A stretch of 64,000 bases of DNA, taken from contig JADJOY010000009.1 in NCBI GenBank assembly GCA_016713535.1, positions 197,501 through 261,500 of the forward strand. Reading direction: 5' to 3'. The translations under genes were made by a program, and so were the position numbers. This stretch comes from Deltaproteobacteria bacterium (GTDB lineage: Bacteria > JADJOY01). Shown here piece by piece: positions 19,418 to 30,800 of the stretch. The notes under the pieces were generated by a model that saw nothing but the letters and a program-made list of their open reading frames with translations, was not told the origin of the DNA and did no database searches. Each line of letters opens with the position of its first letter. Within the stretch, counting starts at the first letter, position 1.

Positions 19418-21984
19418 GTGGACCACGCTCCATCCCATCCGGAAACCACGTCCCTGTCGAGGATCCGTTTCGCGCTCGTCGAGCGCGATCGGGAGATCAG
19501 CGCAGGCAGATGGCTGGCGTTCGGTACGTTGCTGCTGTTCGGCTCCGGATTCGGGGCGGTCGCAGGAATCGTAGCCGCGCTCCTCGACCAGCGCCTCGGG
19601 CTCGCAGCCACCGGGCACCGCCTCGTGATCGTGACGACCTTCGCGGCGCTCTGCGCGGCGGTCGCGCTGCTGGGTCGGACCTCGCCGTCGTACGGGGGCT
19701 CCGCCACGCCCGGCTCGTGGGTCCGGTACCCCGCCCAGGCATTCGTGAAGGCGCTTCGTCTGGCGGCGCGTACCAGACTACGGCCATCGGCCACGACGCT
19801 CCGGGAAGCGGCGGCGCTTCTCGATGCGGCGGGCGACCCGTCCGCTCTCGCGCGGCGGATCGCCGACGCCGGCGCCCCGGCGATGACCGCGCTGGACCTC
19901 CTCGGTTCGCTCGGGCTCGTTCGCCATCGTTCGTTGCGCCGCGCCTTCTCTTCAACCGCTGCCCCTTCCCGACCGACCGGGATCCCCTCCCGCACCGCAC
20001 CCGAAGTCGATCCCGCCGGTGGTGCTGCGGTGGTTCCGCCTCGCACCCTCGCGCGTCAGCGCGAAGTTCATGGGTTGCGCGAGACCTGGCGCTGGACGTG
20101 CGGAGCAGGTTCGATCGAGCTGCATGCTGCGGCACTGGCTGACTGGGTCCTGGTGCAGGACGAGGCCCAGCTCACGAGCCTCGCCGCGGATGGGTCGCAG
20201 CGCTGGTCACGACCGGTGGGACGGAGCGTCACCTGCGTTCACGTGGCGTGTGACGGTGCCCGCGTCGCCGTTCTGAGCGAACGCGGCGTGGTGACGATCC
20301 TTGACGGCGCGAACGGCGAGCGCCTCACGCAGTTCACCGCGAGCGAGGCGGCGACATCGGTTGCCGTGGCAGCCGGAGGCGCGCGAGTGTGGCTCGGCGA
20401 CCGGTTCGGCAGCCTTCAGATTCTCGACGGTCATGGGCGACGGTTGCAGGAAATCCGGGTGGGACATCCGATCGATTTCGTGGCGATGGCGAGCGAGGTC
20501 GAGGTGGGCGTGGTTGCAAGCCGACGGGGCCACTTGAGCTCGGTGGACCCCGGTCGTGGCGAGACGCGCCGGACCTTCATCCGTTCGGACCTCCATCGAG
20601 TGTGGGTCGAGGAAGACGGTGAAAGGGCCTTGCTGGCCGTTCCGGCCGACGGGGTGCTGGCATGGGACTTCGCGGTGGGCTCCTCGATACCTACGCCCTG
20701 GATCGCGCGATCCGAGATGCGGCGAGCGACGCACCCGGCGATCGGCTCGCGGCGCTCACGTACGACGATCGTCTCGTCGTGCTGGACGGGTCGGCGCGCG
20801 TGCTGTGGCAGTGCGACGTGCCCGCCGGGTCGCGACGGGTCCGCATGAGCGGCGACGGAGATCACTTGTGGTGTGTGGATTCCGCCGGGACCGTGCGTCA
20901 GCTCGACGTGCTCGATCGAAGCGAAGCTCGACTTCCGATGCTCGATCTGGGCGCCAGTCGATCGCCGACGCCGGATGCAGACCCGACGGAAGCGGACTTG
21001 GTCAACGAACCAGAGCCCGGGGGGTTCCGGCGGCTCCTGATCGATCCACTCGGGAGCGCCACCGTGTTGATCCACCCAGACGGCCGGGTCGCGATCCAGC
21101 GGGAGCCACGGAACACCTGGCTCGTCACTGCGCCGGGCGGTTCCGGTACCGGCGACGCGGTCATCGCGGATGACGGCTCGGCAGTCGGCGTGGTCCTGGA
21201 TCGGGGCGTGCGCAGGATTCGCCTGTCGGACGGTGCGACCCGTGACATCGCGCTTCCGACCCCGAGGCTCGCCCGGGTTCCCTGCACCGGGGATCTCCTG
21301 GCCGCCACTCCACATGGCCAGCTCTGGCTCCTGTCAGGCGGGGGCGACGAGCAGATCGCGACGGGGCTGGGCGACCTCGCGGACCTCGCGACGTCGTCCG
21401 TCGACGAGGGGAACTGGTGCCTGTGGTGGTCACGTCGGGATGGCACCGTGACGAGATTCGATCCGCGAACTCGTGCTTCGACGACCGTCGTTCCTGCAGC
21501 CGAAGCCCCGCCGCCGGTTCGCCTGGTTGCCACGGGCGACGGGGTCTTGATGGTCGACGGTGCCGGGGGCCTTCGCTGGCTCGCGGCCGATGCGTGCGAG
21601 ACCGCACGCGCTTCGCTGGCCGTTCCGATCGTTCACGTCGAACGAGCGGGAAACCAGGCCGTGGCCCTCACGGACTTCCTCGGCAACGTGCACCTGGCTC
21701 TCGCCGACGGTCGCATGACGGGAACCCTCGGGCGAGCCGACGGGATCCTCCGAGCCGGTGTCGACCCCCACGGAGACCCGTGGCTGCTCCGCGTCCATCG
21801 CCAGGTTTTGCTCTGCCAATCCTGGGACGGTAGCATCCGCGCCCGGATCCGGGTCGCGGGTACGCCGCTCGATCTGGCGAGCGGTCCGGCCGGCGCGTGG
21901 GCACTCCTCACGACCGCCGGATTGTTCTCGCGCGGACTCGTGCTGGCTGCTTCCAGCGAGCGAGCTCGTTTCCTCGAGCTCTAG
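19418..21984 (+). pseudogene. Membrane-anchored beta-propeller (WD40/PQQ-like) protein, interrupted by one frameshift
   Basis: Two overlapping frames (19418-20848 and 20662-21984) form one protein of about 855 residues. The N-terminus has two transmembrane segments (WLAFGTLLLFGSGFGAVAGI, LVIVTTFAALCAAVALLG) and a helical linker. From about residue 220 there are many short beta-propeller blades such as VTILDGANGERL, LQILDGHGRRL and LVVLDGSARVLW. The blades run smoothly across frames if one G is restored to the GGG at 20677-20679, so a one-base loss, real or from sequencing, explains the break. GTG start at 19418. Function unknown. It lies 13 bases after the glycosidase and 9 before the AAA ATPase, so the three probably act together. 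Confidence 0.65.
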
Positions 21985-21993
21985 GGGGACCCC

Positions 21994-23484
21994 ATGTCGT
22001 CGGCGCCACTCTCCCGCGAGATCGAGCTCTTGGTGCGAGCTCGCTATCCGATCCTCTACCTCGTGACCCACGAGGAACGACGCGTCGAGAAGCTCTTGCT
22101 CGAGGTGGCGGGGCGGCTCGGGAAGCGGCTGCTCGTATGGACGTCGACGCGGGGGCTGGTGGCGGGAGCGGGATCGACGACGGGAATCGCGATCCGGTCG
22201 AAGCGCTGTCGCGCGTCGCCGAATCGCCCGACCGAGCCGTCTTCGTCTTCCTCGACCTGCACGCGCACCTACAGGATCCGAAAGTCGTTCGGCGCCTTCG
22301 TGACCTAGCCCGCGACCTCCGCCACACGTTCAAGACTCTCGTGCTCGTGAGCCCACTGCTGTCGCTTCCACCCGAGCTCGAGAAGGACGTCACGGTGCTC
22401 GACGTTCCGCTTCCGGACGCCGAAGAGATCGCGAAGATCATGGACGGAGTGCTCGAGAGTGTCCGCGGGGACGACCGGGTGAGAGTGGACCTGAGCCCGA
22501 CGCTGCGGGAGCGCATGCTCCAGGCGGCGCTCGGGCTCACGGCGACGGAGGCCGAGAGCATCTTCTGCAAGGCCGTCGTCGAGGGGCTGCGCCTCGACGA
22601 GCAGGATCTCGACCTGATCCTCGCGGAGGAAGAAGCAGATCATCCGCAAGGGCGGCCTGCTCGAGTTCTACGAGCTCGACGAGTCGCTCGAGCACGTCGG
22701 CGGGATCGCTACACTCAAGGTATGGCTCGACGGACGAGGGGCGAGCTTCTCGGCCCGGGCGCGAGCCTTCGGGCTTCCCGAGCCCCGTGGGCTCCTCCTG
22801 CTCGGCGTCCAGGGCTGCGGCAAGAGTCTCACCGCGAAGGCGATCGCGAGTCATTGGCGGTTGCCCCTGCTCAGGATGGATGTCGGGAACGTCTTCAGCT
22901 CGTACATGGGTGCGAGCGAAGAGAACATGCGGCGCTCGATTCGAACCGCAGAGTCTCTGTCGCCGTGTGTCTTGTGGTTGGACGAGCTCGAGAAGGCGTT
23001 CGCCGGCGCGAGCGGTTCCGGAGATCTCGATTCCGGGACGACCCGGCGCGTGTTCGCGACGTTCCTCACGTGGATGCAGGAAAAGACTCGGCCGGTGTTC
23101 GTGGTGGCGACCGCCAACAGCATCGACTCGCTACCGCCCGAGCTCTTACGTAAGGGGCGCTTCGACGAGATATTCTTCCTCGACCTCCCGGATCTGGCCG
23201 CGCGGCGCGCGATCTTCTCGATCCACCTCGAGCGTCGCCGTCGCAACCCGACGGCCGTCGACCTCGACGCTCTCGCGCGCGCGACGGAGGGGTTCAGCGG
23301 CGCTGAGATCGAGGAGGTCGTCGTCGCTGCGCTCTATCGTGCGTTCGGAGATGGCGAGCGGGAGCTGAGCTCGGACGACCTGCTTGCGGCGCTGGCGGAG
23401 ACCGTGCCGCTATCGGTGACGATGCGGGAACCGATCGCAGCGCTACGCACCTGGGCGAAGGACCGCGCTCGCTCCGCCTCGTGA
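21994..23484 (+). pseudogene. Ycf46-like AAA ATPase, interrupted by two compensating frameshifts
   Basis: The protein of about 495 residues starts at an ATG after AGGGGG (MSSAPLSREIELLVRARYP, YLVTHEERRVEKLL). It changes frame near 22170 (one G missing from a GGG) and returns to the original frame near 22630 (one extra base in GAAGAA). The middle part (FVFLDLHAHLQDPKVVRRLRDLA, LVLVSPLLSLPPELEKDVTVLDVPLPD) is typical of Ycf46-type N-terminal domains. The C-terminal AAA module has Walker A GVQGCGKS, Walker [13 protein letters not shown], sensor TANS and [15 protein letters not shown]. Both sides of each break match one family, so the gene is either recently broken or affected by base-calling errors. 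Role unknown in bacteria. Confidence 0.78.
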
Positions 23485-23560
23485 TCGAGCTCTCGTCGGT
23501 CGGGCGAAGCTGCCCGAATTGATGCGCGAATTCAGTTATTACGCGGCGCGGCATTTTTCG

Positions 23561-23588
23561 TTGACATCATGACGCATCGTGTTAAATT
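23561..23588 (+). promoter_or_regulatory. Sigma-70-type promoter for the phasin-like gene
   Basis: TTGACA at 23561-23566 matches the -35 consensus. TAAATT at 23583-23588 (16-base spacer) or TTAAAT one base earlier is a fair -10. The stretch is distinctly AT-richer than its surroundings and lies about 80 bases before the start codon. Sequence match only. Confidence 0.6.
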
Positions 23589-23667
23589 GCGTGGGGTAAC
23601 GATTGATCCGGATCGTACCCACGCCCTCCACGTCGGAGGCGACCGAGGATCCGGCGAGGAGATTCCC

Positions 23668-24054
23668 ATGGCACGGAAACAGGAAGTCGTGGCCGCCGCG
23701 GCGGTGACCGACATCGTCAAGGACGGCATCACCAACGTTCGGGATCGCTTCTCTCGCGTCGAGGAAGAGAGCCAGCGAATCGCGCGGCGCCTCGTCGAAG
23801 AGGTCGAGAGCCGCATCCCCGAGAACCAGAAGAAGGCTGTCGACGAGGTGCTCGTCTTCGCGCGTCGTACCCGCGAGGAGATCGAGCGGCGGGTGGACGA
23901 GGGCATCGACCGCACCCTCGGCATTCTCAACATCCCGACCCGCTCTCAGATCGAGCAGCTCGACGACCGGCTGAGCGAGCTCGCCCGGCGGGTCAACGCG
24001 CTCCAGAAGACTCGTAAGGTGCAAGCTCCGGCCCGCCGCCGCGCGCGCGCCTGA
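23668..24054 (+). CDS. Phasin-like / polyhydroxyalkanoate granule-associated type protein
   Basis: The 128-residue protein is almost wholly helical with heptad-like charge patterns (DIVKDGITNVRDRFSRVEEESQRIARRLVEEVESR, then IEQLDDRLSELARRVNAL) and ends in a short basic tail (KVQAPARRRARA). This arrangement resembles small PhaI/PhaF-type granule proteins, whose basic tails can bind DNA. No PHA synthase is in the window, so the link to storage granules is inference; a general coiled-coil protein is the alternative. An ATG at 23668 is preferred over the upstream frame at 23569 because the likely promoter overlaps that region. Confidence 0.62.
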   Translation: MARKQEVVAAAAVTDIVKDGITNVRDRFSRVEEESQRIARRLVEEVESRIPENQKKAVDEVLVFARRTREEIERRVDEGIDRTLGILNIPTRSQIEQLDDRLSELARRVNALQKTRKVQAPARRRARA

Positions 24055-24071
24055 GGGTTTCGAGTACGAAG

Positions 24072-24105
24072 CCCACAGGGCGGCGGAGATTCGTCGCCCT
24101 GTGGG
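24072..24105 (+). terminator. Strong hairpin, possible terminator after the phasin-like gene
   Basis: An 11-base perfect inverted repeat (CCCACAGGGCG and CGCCCTGTGGG) with a 12-base loop begins 17 bases after the phasin-like stop codon. There is no following T-run, so it may terminate weakly, act with Rho, or protect the mRNA end. Confidence 0.5.
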
Positions 24106-24262
24106 GTCCACTCCTGGCCCACCCCTCCCACCTCCCCAGGTGGTGGCCGCGCCGATCGGCGTGAGAGTGGATCCCGTGCGGGTTTGATCGGGCCAGCCTC
24201 CCCCAAGCGCTGGCCATCGGCTGGAACCAGATCCGAGCCGCTCCATCGGCCGGGTCGCGCAA

Positions 24263-25069
24263 ATGACAACCTCTGGACCTCATCGGCCCGACGCGAACCC
24301 CGCGCCCAGCGAGCCGGGCCGCAATTCACGCTTGGCCGCGCTCCTGTTCGCGGCGGCGTGGACGGCCGCGACCTCGTTGACCATGGCGGCCGCGGCGCGC
24401 TGGTCGTTCAGCGCCGAGCCGGCCTTCGCGCGAATCGAGCGGTCCACCGGCGGGCCACTCGAGCTCGAGCCGTGGTGCGAGGCGCCGCGGCGCAATGTGC
24501 TGAGCTGGCCGAACCCGCCACCGCGCGCGCTGCTCGAGGCCATGCTTGCGGATCGCCTCGCCCGCGAGGGCGTTCCGCGAGCGCGTCGTGTGACGAGCGA
24601 GCTCGTATCGACGGCATTGCGGCACGACGTCGACCCGCTGTTGATCGTGGGACTGATGGAGGTCGAGAGCGGGTACCGGTCGGGAGCCCGAAGCCCCGCT
24701 GGCGCGCTAGGCTTACTCCAGGTCCGCCCGGCGACGGCCCGCGAGGTGGCGGAGCATCGAGGGCTCGAGTGGAACGGGCCGGCACAGCTCTTCGTTCCCG
24801 AGGTCAACGTTCGCCTGGGTATCCTGTATCTGGCGGATCTCCTGGACCAATTCGATGACCTGGAGCATGCTCTCGCGGCCTACAACCGGGGACCGTCCGC
24901 CGTGAGCCGCGTGCTGTCCGAGGGGGGCCCGGTACCGCGAGATTTCGCGGAGCGCGTCTCGCGGGCCTACCAAGAGTTGCGTCTGGAGGTCCAGGCGGAG
25001 TTGCTCACCGAATCGAAGCCGATGTGGATCGCCTCGGAGCGCACACGCGAGCCGAGGTTCGAAAGCTGA
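24263..25069 (+). CDS. Lytic transglycosylase (SLT domain), membrane-anchored or secreted
   Basis: The 268-residue protein has an N-terminal hydrophobic helix (LAALLFAAAWTAATSLTMAAAA). An SLT/goose-lysozyme-like domain spans about residues 108-220: the catalytic glutamate is in GLMEVESGYRSGARSPAGALGLLQVRPATA, and the later NVRLGILYLADLLDQF and ALAAYNRGPSAV motifs are present. Such enzymes cut the glycan strand of peptidoglycan to give 1,6-anhydro ends. The SRPBCC gene follows 17 bases downstream, so they are probably co-transcribed. Confidence 0.9.
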   Translation: MTTSGPHRPDANPAPSEPGRNSRLAALLFAAAWTAATSLTMAAAARWSFSAEPAFARIERSTGGPLELEPWCEAPRRNVLSWPNPPPRALLEAMLADRLAREGVPRARRVTSELVSTALRHDVDPLLIVGLMEVESGYRSGARSPAGALGLLQVRPATAREVAEHRGLEWNGPAQLFVPEVNVRLGILYLADLLDQFDDLEHALAAYNRGPSAVSRVLSEGGPVPRDFAERVSRAYQELRLEVQAELLTESKPMWIASERTREPRFES

Positions 25070-25086
25070 ATCGGAGGCCCGATACG

Positions 25087-25686
25087 ATGACCGCCGAGCC
25101 GCGCCCAAGGCGGCGGACGCCTACCGGGTGGTCTGCTGGTGCCGCAGCGGCGGTCGCCGTAGCCCTCTGTCTGCTACCGCAGGGTCACCCTGTGGCGGCG
25201 CGTGAGGCGCTGGGGGCGGGCCGTGAAGAGCTGCTGGCACCCTCGGGACGGGCGATCGAGGTCCGGCAGGTACTCGATGCCTCGGTCGACGAGGTGTTCC
25301 GGGTGGTGACGGACTACGAGCGCTACGCGGACATGATCCCCGACATCTTCTCGGCGGAGATACTGCGCCGCGACGACACCGTCGTCGACGTCCGCTTCAA
25401 GTACCACCTCGTGATCGCCGGTGACCTCAGCATCACCCGCCGCTTCGAGCATCACGACCGAGCGCGCGTGGAATTCTCGACGCTGGACGGTGATCTGGGT
25501 GAGCTCTCGGGGACCTGGAAGTTCGAGCCCACGGCCGAGCCCGGAAAGACGCGAGTCTCGTACCAGGCGACGCTCAAGCCTCGATTCGAGGCCCCCGGAT
25601 TCCTGGTTCGCTACGTGTTACGGAGCGAGGCGCCACGGATCCTGGATCGGGTCGAGCGGCTGGCCAAGGCCGATCGCGCTGGCTGA
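25087..25686 (+). CDS. Secreted SRPBCC (START-like/polyketide cyclase) family protein
   Basis: The 199-residue protein has an N-terminal signal-like helix (GAAAAVAVALCLLPQGHPVAA). A helix-grip domain follows, with the family pattern VRQVLDASVDEVFRVVTDYERYADMIPDI, WKFEPTAEPGKTRVSYQATLKPRF and a long C-terminal helix. These domains bind hydrophobic ligands in a central cavity. The ligand here is unknown. The ATG at 25087 is chosen because the upstream in-frame stretch overlaps the transglycosylase gene. Its 3' end faces the sirtuin gene, 36 bases away. Confidence 0.8.
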   Translation: MTAEPRPRRRTPTGWSAGAAAAVAVALCLLPQGHPVAAREALGAGREELLAPSGRAIEVRQVLDASVDEVFRVVTDYERYADMIPDIFSAEILRRDDTVVDVRFKYHLVIAGDLSITRRFEHHDRARVEFSTLDGDLGELSGTWKFEPTAEPGKTRVSYQATLKPRFEAPGFLVRYVLRSEAPRILDRVERLAKADRAG

Positions 25687-25722
25687 TCCGAGGGACTCGC
25701 ACGTTCGGGCGGGGGTGAGAGC

Positions 25723-26541
25723 TCAGGCGTGCCCTTCCGAGCTGACTCGCGCCTCGACTCGCTTCGCCAGGCTCGCGAGCGCGATCCCGGAGCGCTCCTG
25801 CAGGAAGAGGCCGCCGAGCCGAGCGAAGTTGTTCTCGCTCGGGTTCACCACGATGATACGGCCCCCCGCCTGACGGCACACCTCGGGAAGCTCGGCGGCC
25901 GGGTACACGGTACCGGACGTGCCTACGACCAACATCAGGTCGGCGGATTCGGCAAGGTCGTAGGCGTGGTCGAGGTCTTGAACCGACTCGCCGAAGAGTA
26001 CGACGTCGAGTCTCACGAACTCGCCGCACCTCTCGCATCGCGGCAACCGGTCGAGGATCGCCTTGAGGCCGAGATCGCCGCCGAACGCGCGCTCCAACCG
26101 AGCGGCGAGACTGTGGCGGTCGAGCTTCTCGCCGTGGCCGCACTCGATGCAGCGCAGGCGCAGCACGTTTCCGTGGAGCTCGACCACTTTCGAAGATCCT
26201 GCGCTCTGGTGGAGGTCGTCGACGTTCTGGGTGATGACGGCCTGCAGCCTGCGGATCTCTTCGAGCGCCGCGAGCGCCCGGTGGCCGCCGTTTGGCTCGG
26301 CACGCAGCACGGAATCCAGCACCTCGCGAAGGAACCCGTAGAGCCGGGCGGGTCCGCTGCGGAGCAAGCTCGCGATCCCGGCTGCGGTTCCCACCTCGGC
26401 CGGATCGAACCGCTCCCATACGCCACCCGGATCCCTGAACGTGGCGATCCCGCTCTCGGCGCTGACGCCGGCACCCGAGAAAGCGACCGCGCGCCTGGAC
26501 TCGGCAATCCAGTCCGCGGCCTTGTCCAGGAGGTGATCCAT
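25723..26541 (-). CDS. cobB: NAD-dependent protein deacylase of the sirtuin (Sir2/CobB) family
   Basis: The 272-residue enzyme has the NAD-binding GAGVSAESGIATFRDP motif, ITQNVDDLH with the catalytic-site asparagine and aspartate, the catalytic histidine in VVELHGNVL, a zinc site with CIEC and CERC pairs, and the late VVGTSGTVYPAAELP and VVNPSENNF loops. It removes acyl groups from lysine using NAD in the cytoplasm. An ATG at 26541 matches the family N-terminus (MDHLLDKAADWIAES); the open frame to 26577 adds only poorly conserved residues. Divergent from the oxidoreductase gene. Confidence 0.93.
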   Translation of the reverse strand: MDHLLDKAADWIAESRRAVAFSGAGVSAESGIATFRDPGGVWERFDPAEVGTAAGIASLLRSGPARLYGFLREVLDSVLRAEPNGGHRALAALEEIRRLQAVITQNVDDLHQSAGSSKVVELHGNVLRLRCIECGHGEKLDRHSLAARLERAFGGDLGLKAILDRLPRCERCGEFVRLDVVLFGESVQDLDHAYDLAESADLMLVVGTSGTVYPAAELPEVCRQAGGRIIVVNPSENNFARLGGLFLQERSGIALASLAKRVEARVSSEGHA

Positions 26542-26600
26542 CGCGCGATCCGATCCGTCTCTGGCTCGTCCTCGCACATCATCGCACGGGAAACGCGGGC

Positions 26601-27735
26601 GTGAGTCGGGTCTCGTCGAATCGCCTCCGGGTAGGACTGGTCGGATGTGGCCAGCGCGCGCGCGATTACTACGTTCCGTTGCTCACCACCCTGGCGGACT
26701 TCGAACCGGTCGGATGCGTGGGACGGTCCACCGCGCGAGCCGCCGAGGTCGCACACGCACTCGGCTGTCCCAGTTATGCGGACGTCGAGGCGCTCCTGAG
26801 CCGGGCGCATCCCGATCTCGTGGTGGTTTGCGTCCCGTACCACGCGAACGGCGAGGTGACCCTCGAGCTCGTCGACGGTCGAGTCGCGTTGCTGTGCGAG
26901 ACGCCCCTCGCGCACCGGCTCGAGGTGGGTGACGCGATCGTGGAGCGCGCGAGGTCGTCCGGATCGATCGTGGCGGTGGCGGAACAGTTTCCTCGGTTTC
27001 CGCGCGTCGAGCTGGTCCGGCTCGCCATCGAGTCCGGAATGTTCGGGCGGATCCTTCACACGGCGAGCGATTTCGGAGGCCACGGTTATCACGGGATGGC
27101 TCTCGCTCGAACGCTCCTGGGGCTCGATCGCGTGCCGTTGCAGGCGCTCGGCATCCAACGCTCTTTCGACGTGGCTCCGCACTGGTCCCGTATCGAGGGC
27201 CGTTCCGGACGCAACCGCGAGCGTTGGGACTTCGGCGCGATCGAGTTCGCGGACGGATCGTTCGCGAGCTTCGTCTTCACGGACCACGGCTACGACTCGC
27301 CCCTGCGCTGGCATCGCCAGGTTCGCTTCTTCGGCTCGGGCGGCATGGGCGTCGACGACAGGCTCACGGTGCTCGATCCCGACGCTCGCGAGCCCCATTC
27401 GCTTCCGATCCAATGGGACACCGTCGAGCTCCGAGGACACCACTGGGTTCGCGGACTGGCCGTCGTCGCTCCACCGTGGCTCGGGGGCCAGCGAGTCGAG
27501 TGGCGGAGTCCGTACCCGGACGTGCCCCTTCGAGACGACCAGATCGCGGTGGCGAGCGCCCTCGCCGAAGTCGCATCCCGCAGTGCGGGATGGGGCTCCC
27601 GTTCGATACGACGCCGCTCAAGGGTTGCTCGATCAGGAGTGCACGCTCGCGATCGAGCGTTCGCACGAGCGTGGTGGCGAGCCGTGCCGCTTCCCTCTCC
27701 GACGCGGACAGGCGCTCTCCTTCGCCGGAGCGTGA
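26601..27735 (+). pseudogene. Gfo/Idh/MocA family oxidoreductase with a late frameshift
   Basis: The protein of about 377 residues begins with a Rossmann NAD(P)-binding motif (VGLVGCGQRARDYYVPLL). It carries the family blocks PDLVVVCVPYHANGEVTLELVDG and LLCETPLAHRL, the latter with CETP where many relatives have CEKP (the catalytic lysine). The frame is intact to SALAEVA, then shifts: removing one C from the CCC at 27577-27579 restores SAVRDGAPVRYDAAQGLLDQ, the expected C-terminal helix, ending at 27735. Without that correction the frame runs to 27761 with an unrelated tail. GTG start at 26601. Probably a sugar or polyol dehydrogenase relative; substrate unknown. Confidence 0.75.
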
Positions 27736-27872
27736 TGGCAAGGTCGCCAGCGTACCGATAGGTACGGCACCAGCGCCGCGGCGAGGGCACGCCCAGACCC
27801 GCGCCACGGGGTCGTCCGGCGCGGAGTCCGTCGGTCGTGTGCGCGGCCCGGGACGTCGGGCGCGTGACCGGA

Positions 27873-30800
27873 TCAAGCCGCCTGATCGACCTCGCGCAGC
27901 AGCGCCTGCCGCACGCGCTCGAACTCCGCCTTGGCGCGGCTCACGATCGCCGGGGCGCGTTCGATGGAGCTGGCGCGGCCCATGACCTCGAGCTCACGGC
28001 AGAGCGCCGACAGGTGCCGTGCCCCGAGGAACGCGCTGCTCGACTTGAGCGTGTGCGCGGAGTAGGCGACGCCCTGCGCATCTCCATGCTCCGCCGCGCG
28101 CACCAAGACGTCGATCAATCGCGGCGCGGTGTCGAGAAACGAGCTGATCGCCCTCCCGAGCACGCTCGGTGCGCCGGGACGAGCCAGCGAGCGAATCTCA
28201 CCGATGGCGGCCGGGTCGATGACCAGCTCGTCTCCGGCGTTCGGAGCCGGGGAAGGGCGCGAACCGTCGTGCGCGGGCTCTCGAGAGGCGGACGGCGCGG
28301 CCGAGCCCTCGCCGAGCCATCGCTCGAGCAGGCGCCGCAGCGCGTCGATGCGGAACGGCTTGGGAAGCAGGTCGTCCATGCCGGCCGCGTGATACGACTC
28401 TTCGTCGCCCGGGAGTGCCTCTCCGCACAACGCCACGATCGGCACGGCGACGCCAGCCGGGTCTTCGCCAGCCCGCTCCAACTCGCGGATCCGCGCCGTC
28501 GCAGCACGTCCATCGAGTACCGGCATGTTGATGTCCATGAGCACCAGGCTCACACCGCCACGCTGGTACGCTGCCACCGCCGCGGCGCCGTCGCAGACCG
28601 GTTCGACGGCGTAGCCGAGGCGCTGCACGATGCTCGTGACCAGTCCCCGGCTCGACTCGTCGTCGTCCGCGACGAGCACGCGCTGCGGCAGGGCGGCCGC
28701 GGCGATCGTCGCGGGTTCGGCTGGCGTGATCGACTCCTGGGGGCGCGCGGCGCTCGGGTTTGGCTTGGCCGGCAACCAGCGACCGAGCTGCCCTGCGAGT
28801 TGCTGCAACGTGAACGGCTTCGCGAGGTAGTCGTCCATGCCGGCGCGTAGGCATGCTTCTCGGTCGCCGCGCTGGGCGTTGGCGGTGAGCGCCACGACAG
28901 CCAGCCGGGCGAGCGCCCCATCCGGGGCGGAGCGCGCTGCCTCCACTTCGGATGCGCGAATCCGTCGGGTGGCCTCGAAGCCGTCGATCACCGGCATCTG
29001 ACAGTCCATGAGCACCAGGTCGTAGCGCTTCTGGCCGATGGCGCGAACTGCTTCGAGACCCGACCCGACGACGTCGGCGGTGAGTCCAAGACGCTCGAGC
29101 ATCGCAGTCACCACGTCCTGGTTTGCTGGGTTGTCCTCGGCGAGCAACACGTGGCCGCAGAGGTTGGCGAGCTCGGCACCACCGGGCTCGGCCGGCGATT
29201 CGATCGTTGGCGCACTCCGTCCGCACACGGCGAGGAGCGCGTTGAGCAGCTCGTCCTGTCGGATCGGCTTGGTGAGCCACACCCCGATGCCGATGTCGCG
29301 CACCGTCTGGCTCATCGCGGCAGTGTCGCCGACCGAGGTCAGGATCACGAGCGCCATCTGGGTCAGCAGTGGATCGGCGTGGATCTCACGGGCGAGCGTG
29401 AGACCATCCATTCCGGGCATGTGGAGGTCCAGGATCGCGATGTCGTAGGCGCCACCGGCCCGCGCCGCGGCGCGGAGCTCGCGAAGCGCCGCGGCGCCCG
29501 ACGCCTGGCTGCTCGAAACCAGTCCCCAGGACTCGAGCTGGAAATGAACGATCTCCCGGTTCGTGGCGTTGTCGTCCACCACCAGGACCCGCCGTCCCCG
29601 CAGCTCGGCGGCACGCGAGCTTACCGGCGCGTGCACCGCCTCGGCGACGCGGAACGGGATCAGCACCGTGAACACCGAGCCCGTGCCGGCATCGCTCTCG
29701 ACACCGACGGTCCCGCCCATCAGCTCGATGAGCTGTCGGGAGATCGCGAGACCGAGCCCGGTGCCGCCGTAGAGTCGGCTCATCGAGGGATCACCTTGCG
29801 TGAACGGCTCGAACAGGGTCGCGAGCAACGGTCGCGGAATTCCGATGCCCGTGTCCCGCACCTGGAAGCGCACCATCACCTGCCCGGGCTCCTCACCCAC
29901 GACCTCCGCGTTCAGGACGACCTCGCCACGTTCGGTGAACTTGATCGCGTTGCCGAGGAGGTTGGTGAGGATCTGGCGCAGGCGAGCCGGATCGGTGGAG
30001 ACTGCGTCGGGGAGCGTGGGGCCGAGCGACACGATGAGCTCGATACCCTTGCGCTGCGCTCGTTCGGCGAGCAACTCCACGACGTCCTCGATGAGACGCC
30101 TCAGGTCGCACTCGACCGACTCCATGTCCAGCCGGCCCACCTCACACTTCGAGAAGTCGAGGATGTCGTTGATGACGTGCAACAGCGCCTCCGCCGATCG
30201 GTACACGGTCTGCGCGAAGCGGCGTTGCGTCGGGTCGAGGTCGGTGCCGAGGAGGAGGTCCGTCATGCCCAAGACCCCGTTCATCGGCGTTCGGATCTCG
30301 TGGCTCATGTTGGCGACGAACTGCGACTTGGCGCGGCTCGAATCCTGCGCGAGCCGTGCGAGCTCACGAGCCTCGTGGGTGGCGAGCTCGAGCTCGCGCG
30401 TGCGAGCCGCGACCCGCTCCTCGAGATGCCGATGGTGGCGCTCCACCTCGGCGCGATAGTCACGGAGATGCTCGAGCATGCGATCGAGCGATGCGCCGAG
30501 ATCGTGGAGCTCGCGGTCCCCGCAGGCCGGGGTCGTCGTCACGTCGAAGTTGCCGTCCGCGATTCGTTGCGTGACTCCCACCAGCCGCCGCAGTGGCTGA
30601 AGGACGCGACGCGCGAACAGCAACATCGCGAAGCCACCCGCGGCGGACGCCGCGAGCGCCACGGCCAGCGCGATGACGCCTCGCGCACGAGTCATCACCG
30701 GCCGATCGCCGAGCCCTAGCTGGACATAGCCGGCCACGCCAGGATCACCGGTCTGTCTCACGAACCCTGGCTCGGCGGAGTGGATCGGCGCGACGAAATC

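Noticed and set aside
20662-20700. Programmed -1 frameshifting in the beta-propeller gene
   Set aside because: No slippery heptamer or evident downstream stimulatory structure is visible at the junction, and a missing G in a short run explains it more simply.
29151-30719. Plus-strand frame antisense to the hybrid kinase
   Set aside because: The kinase frame has every expected motif; this frame has none.
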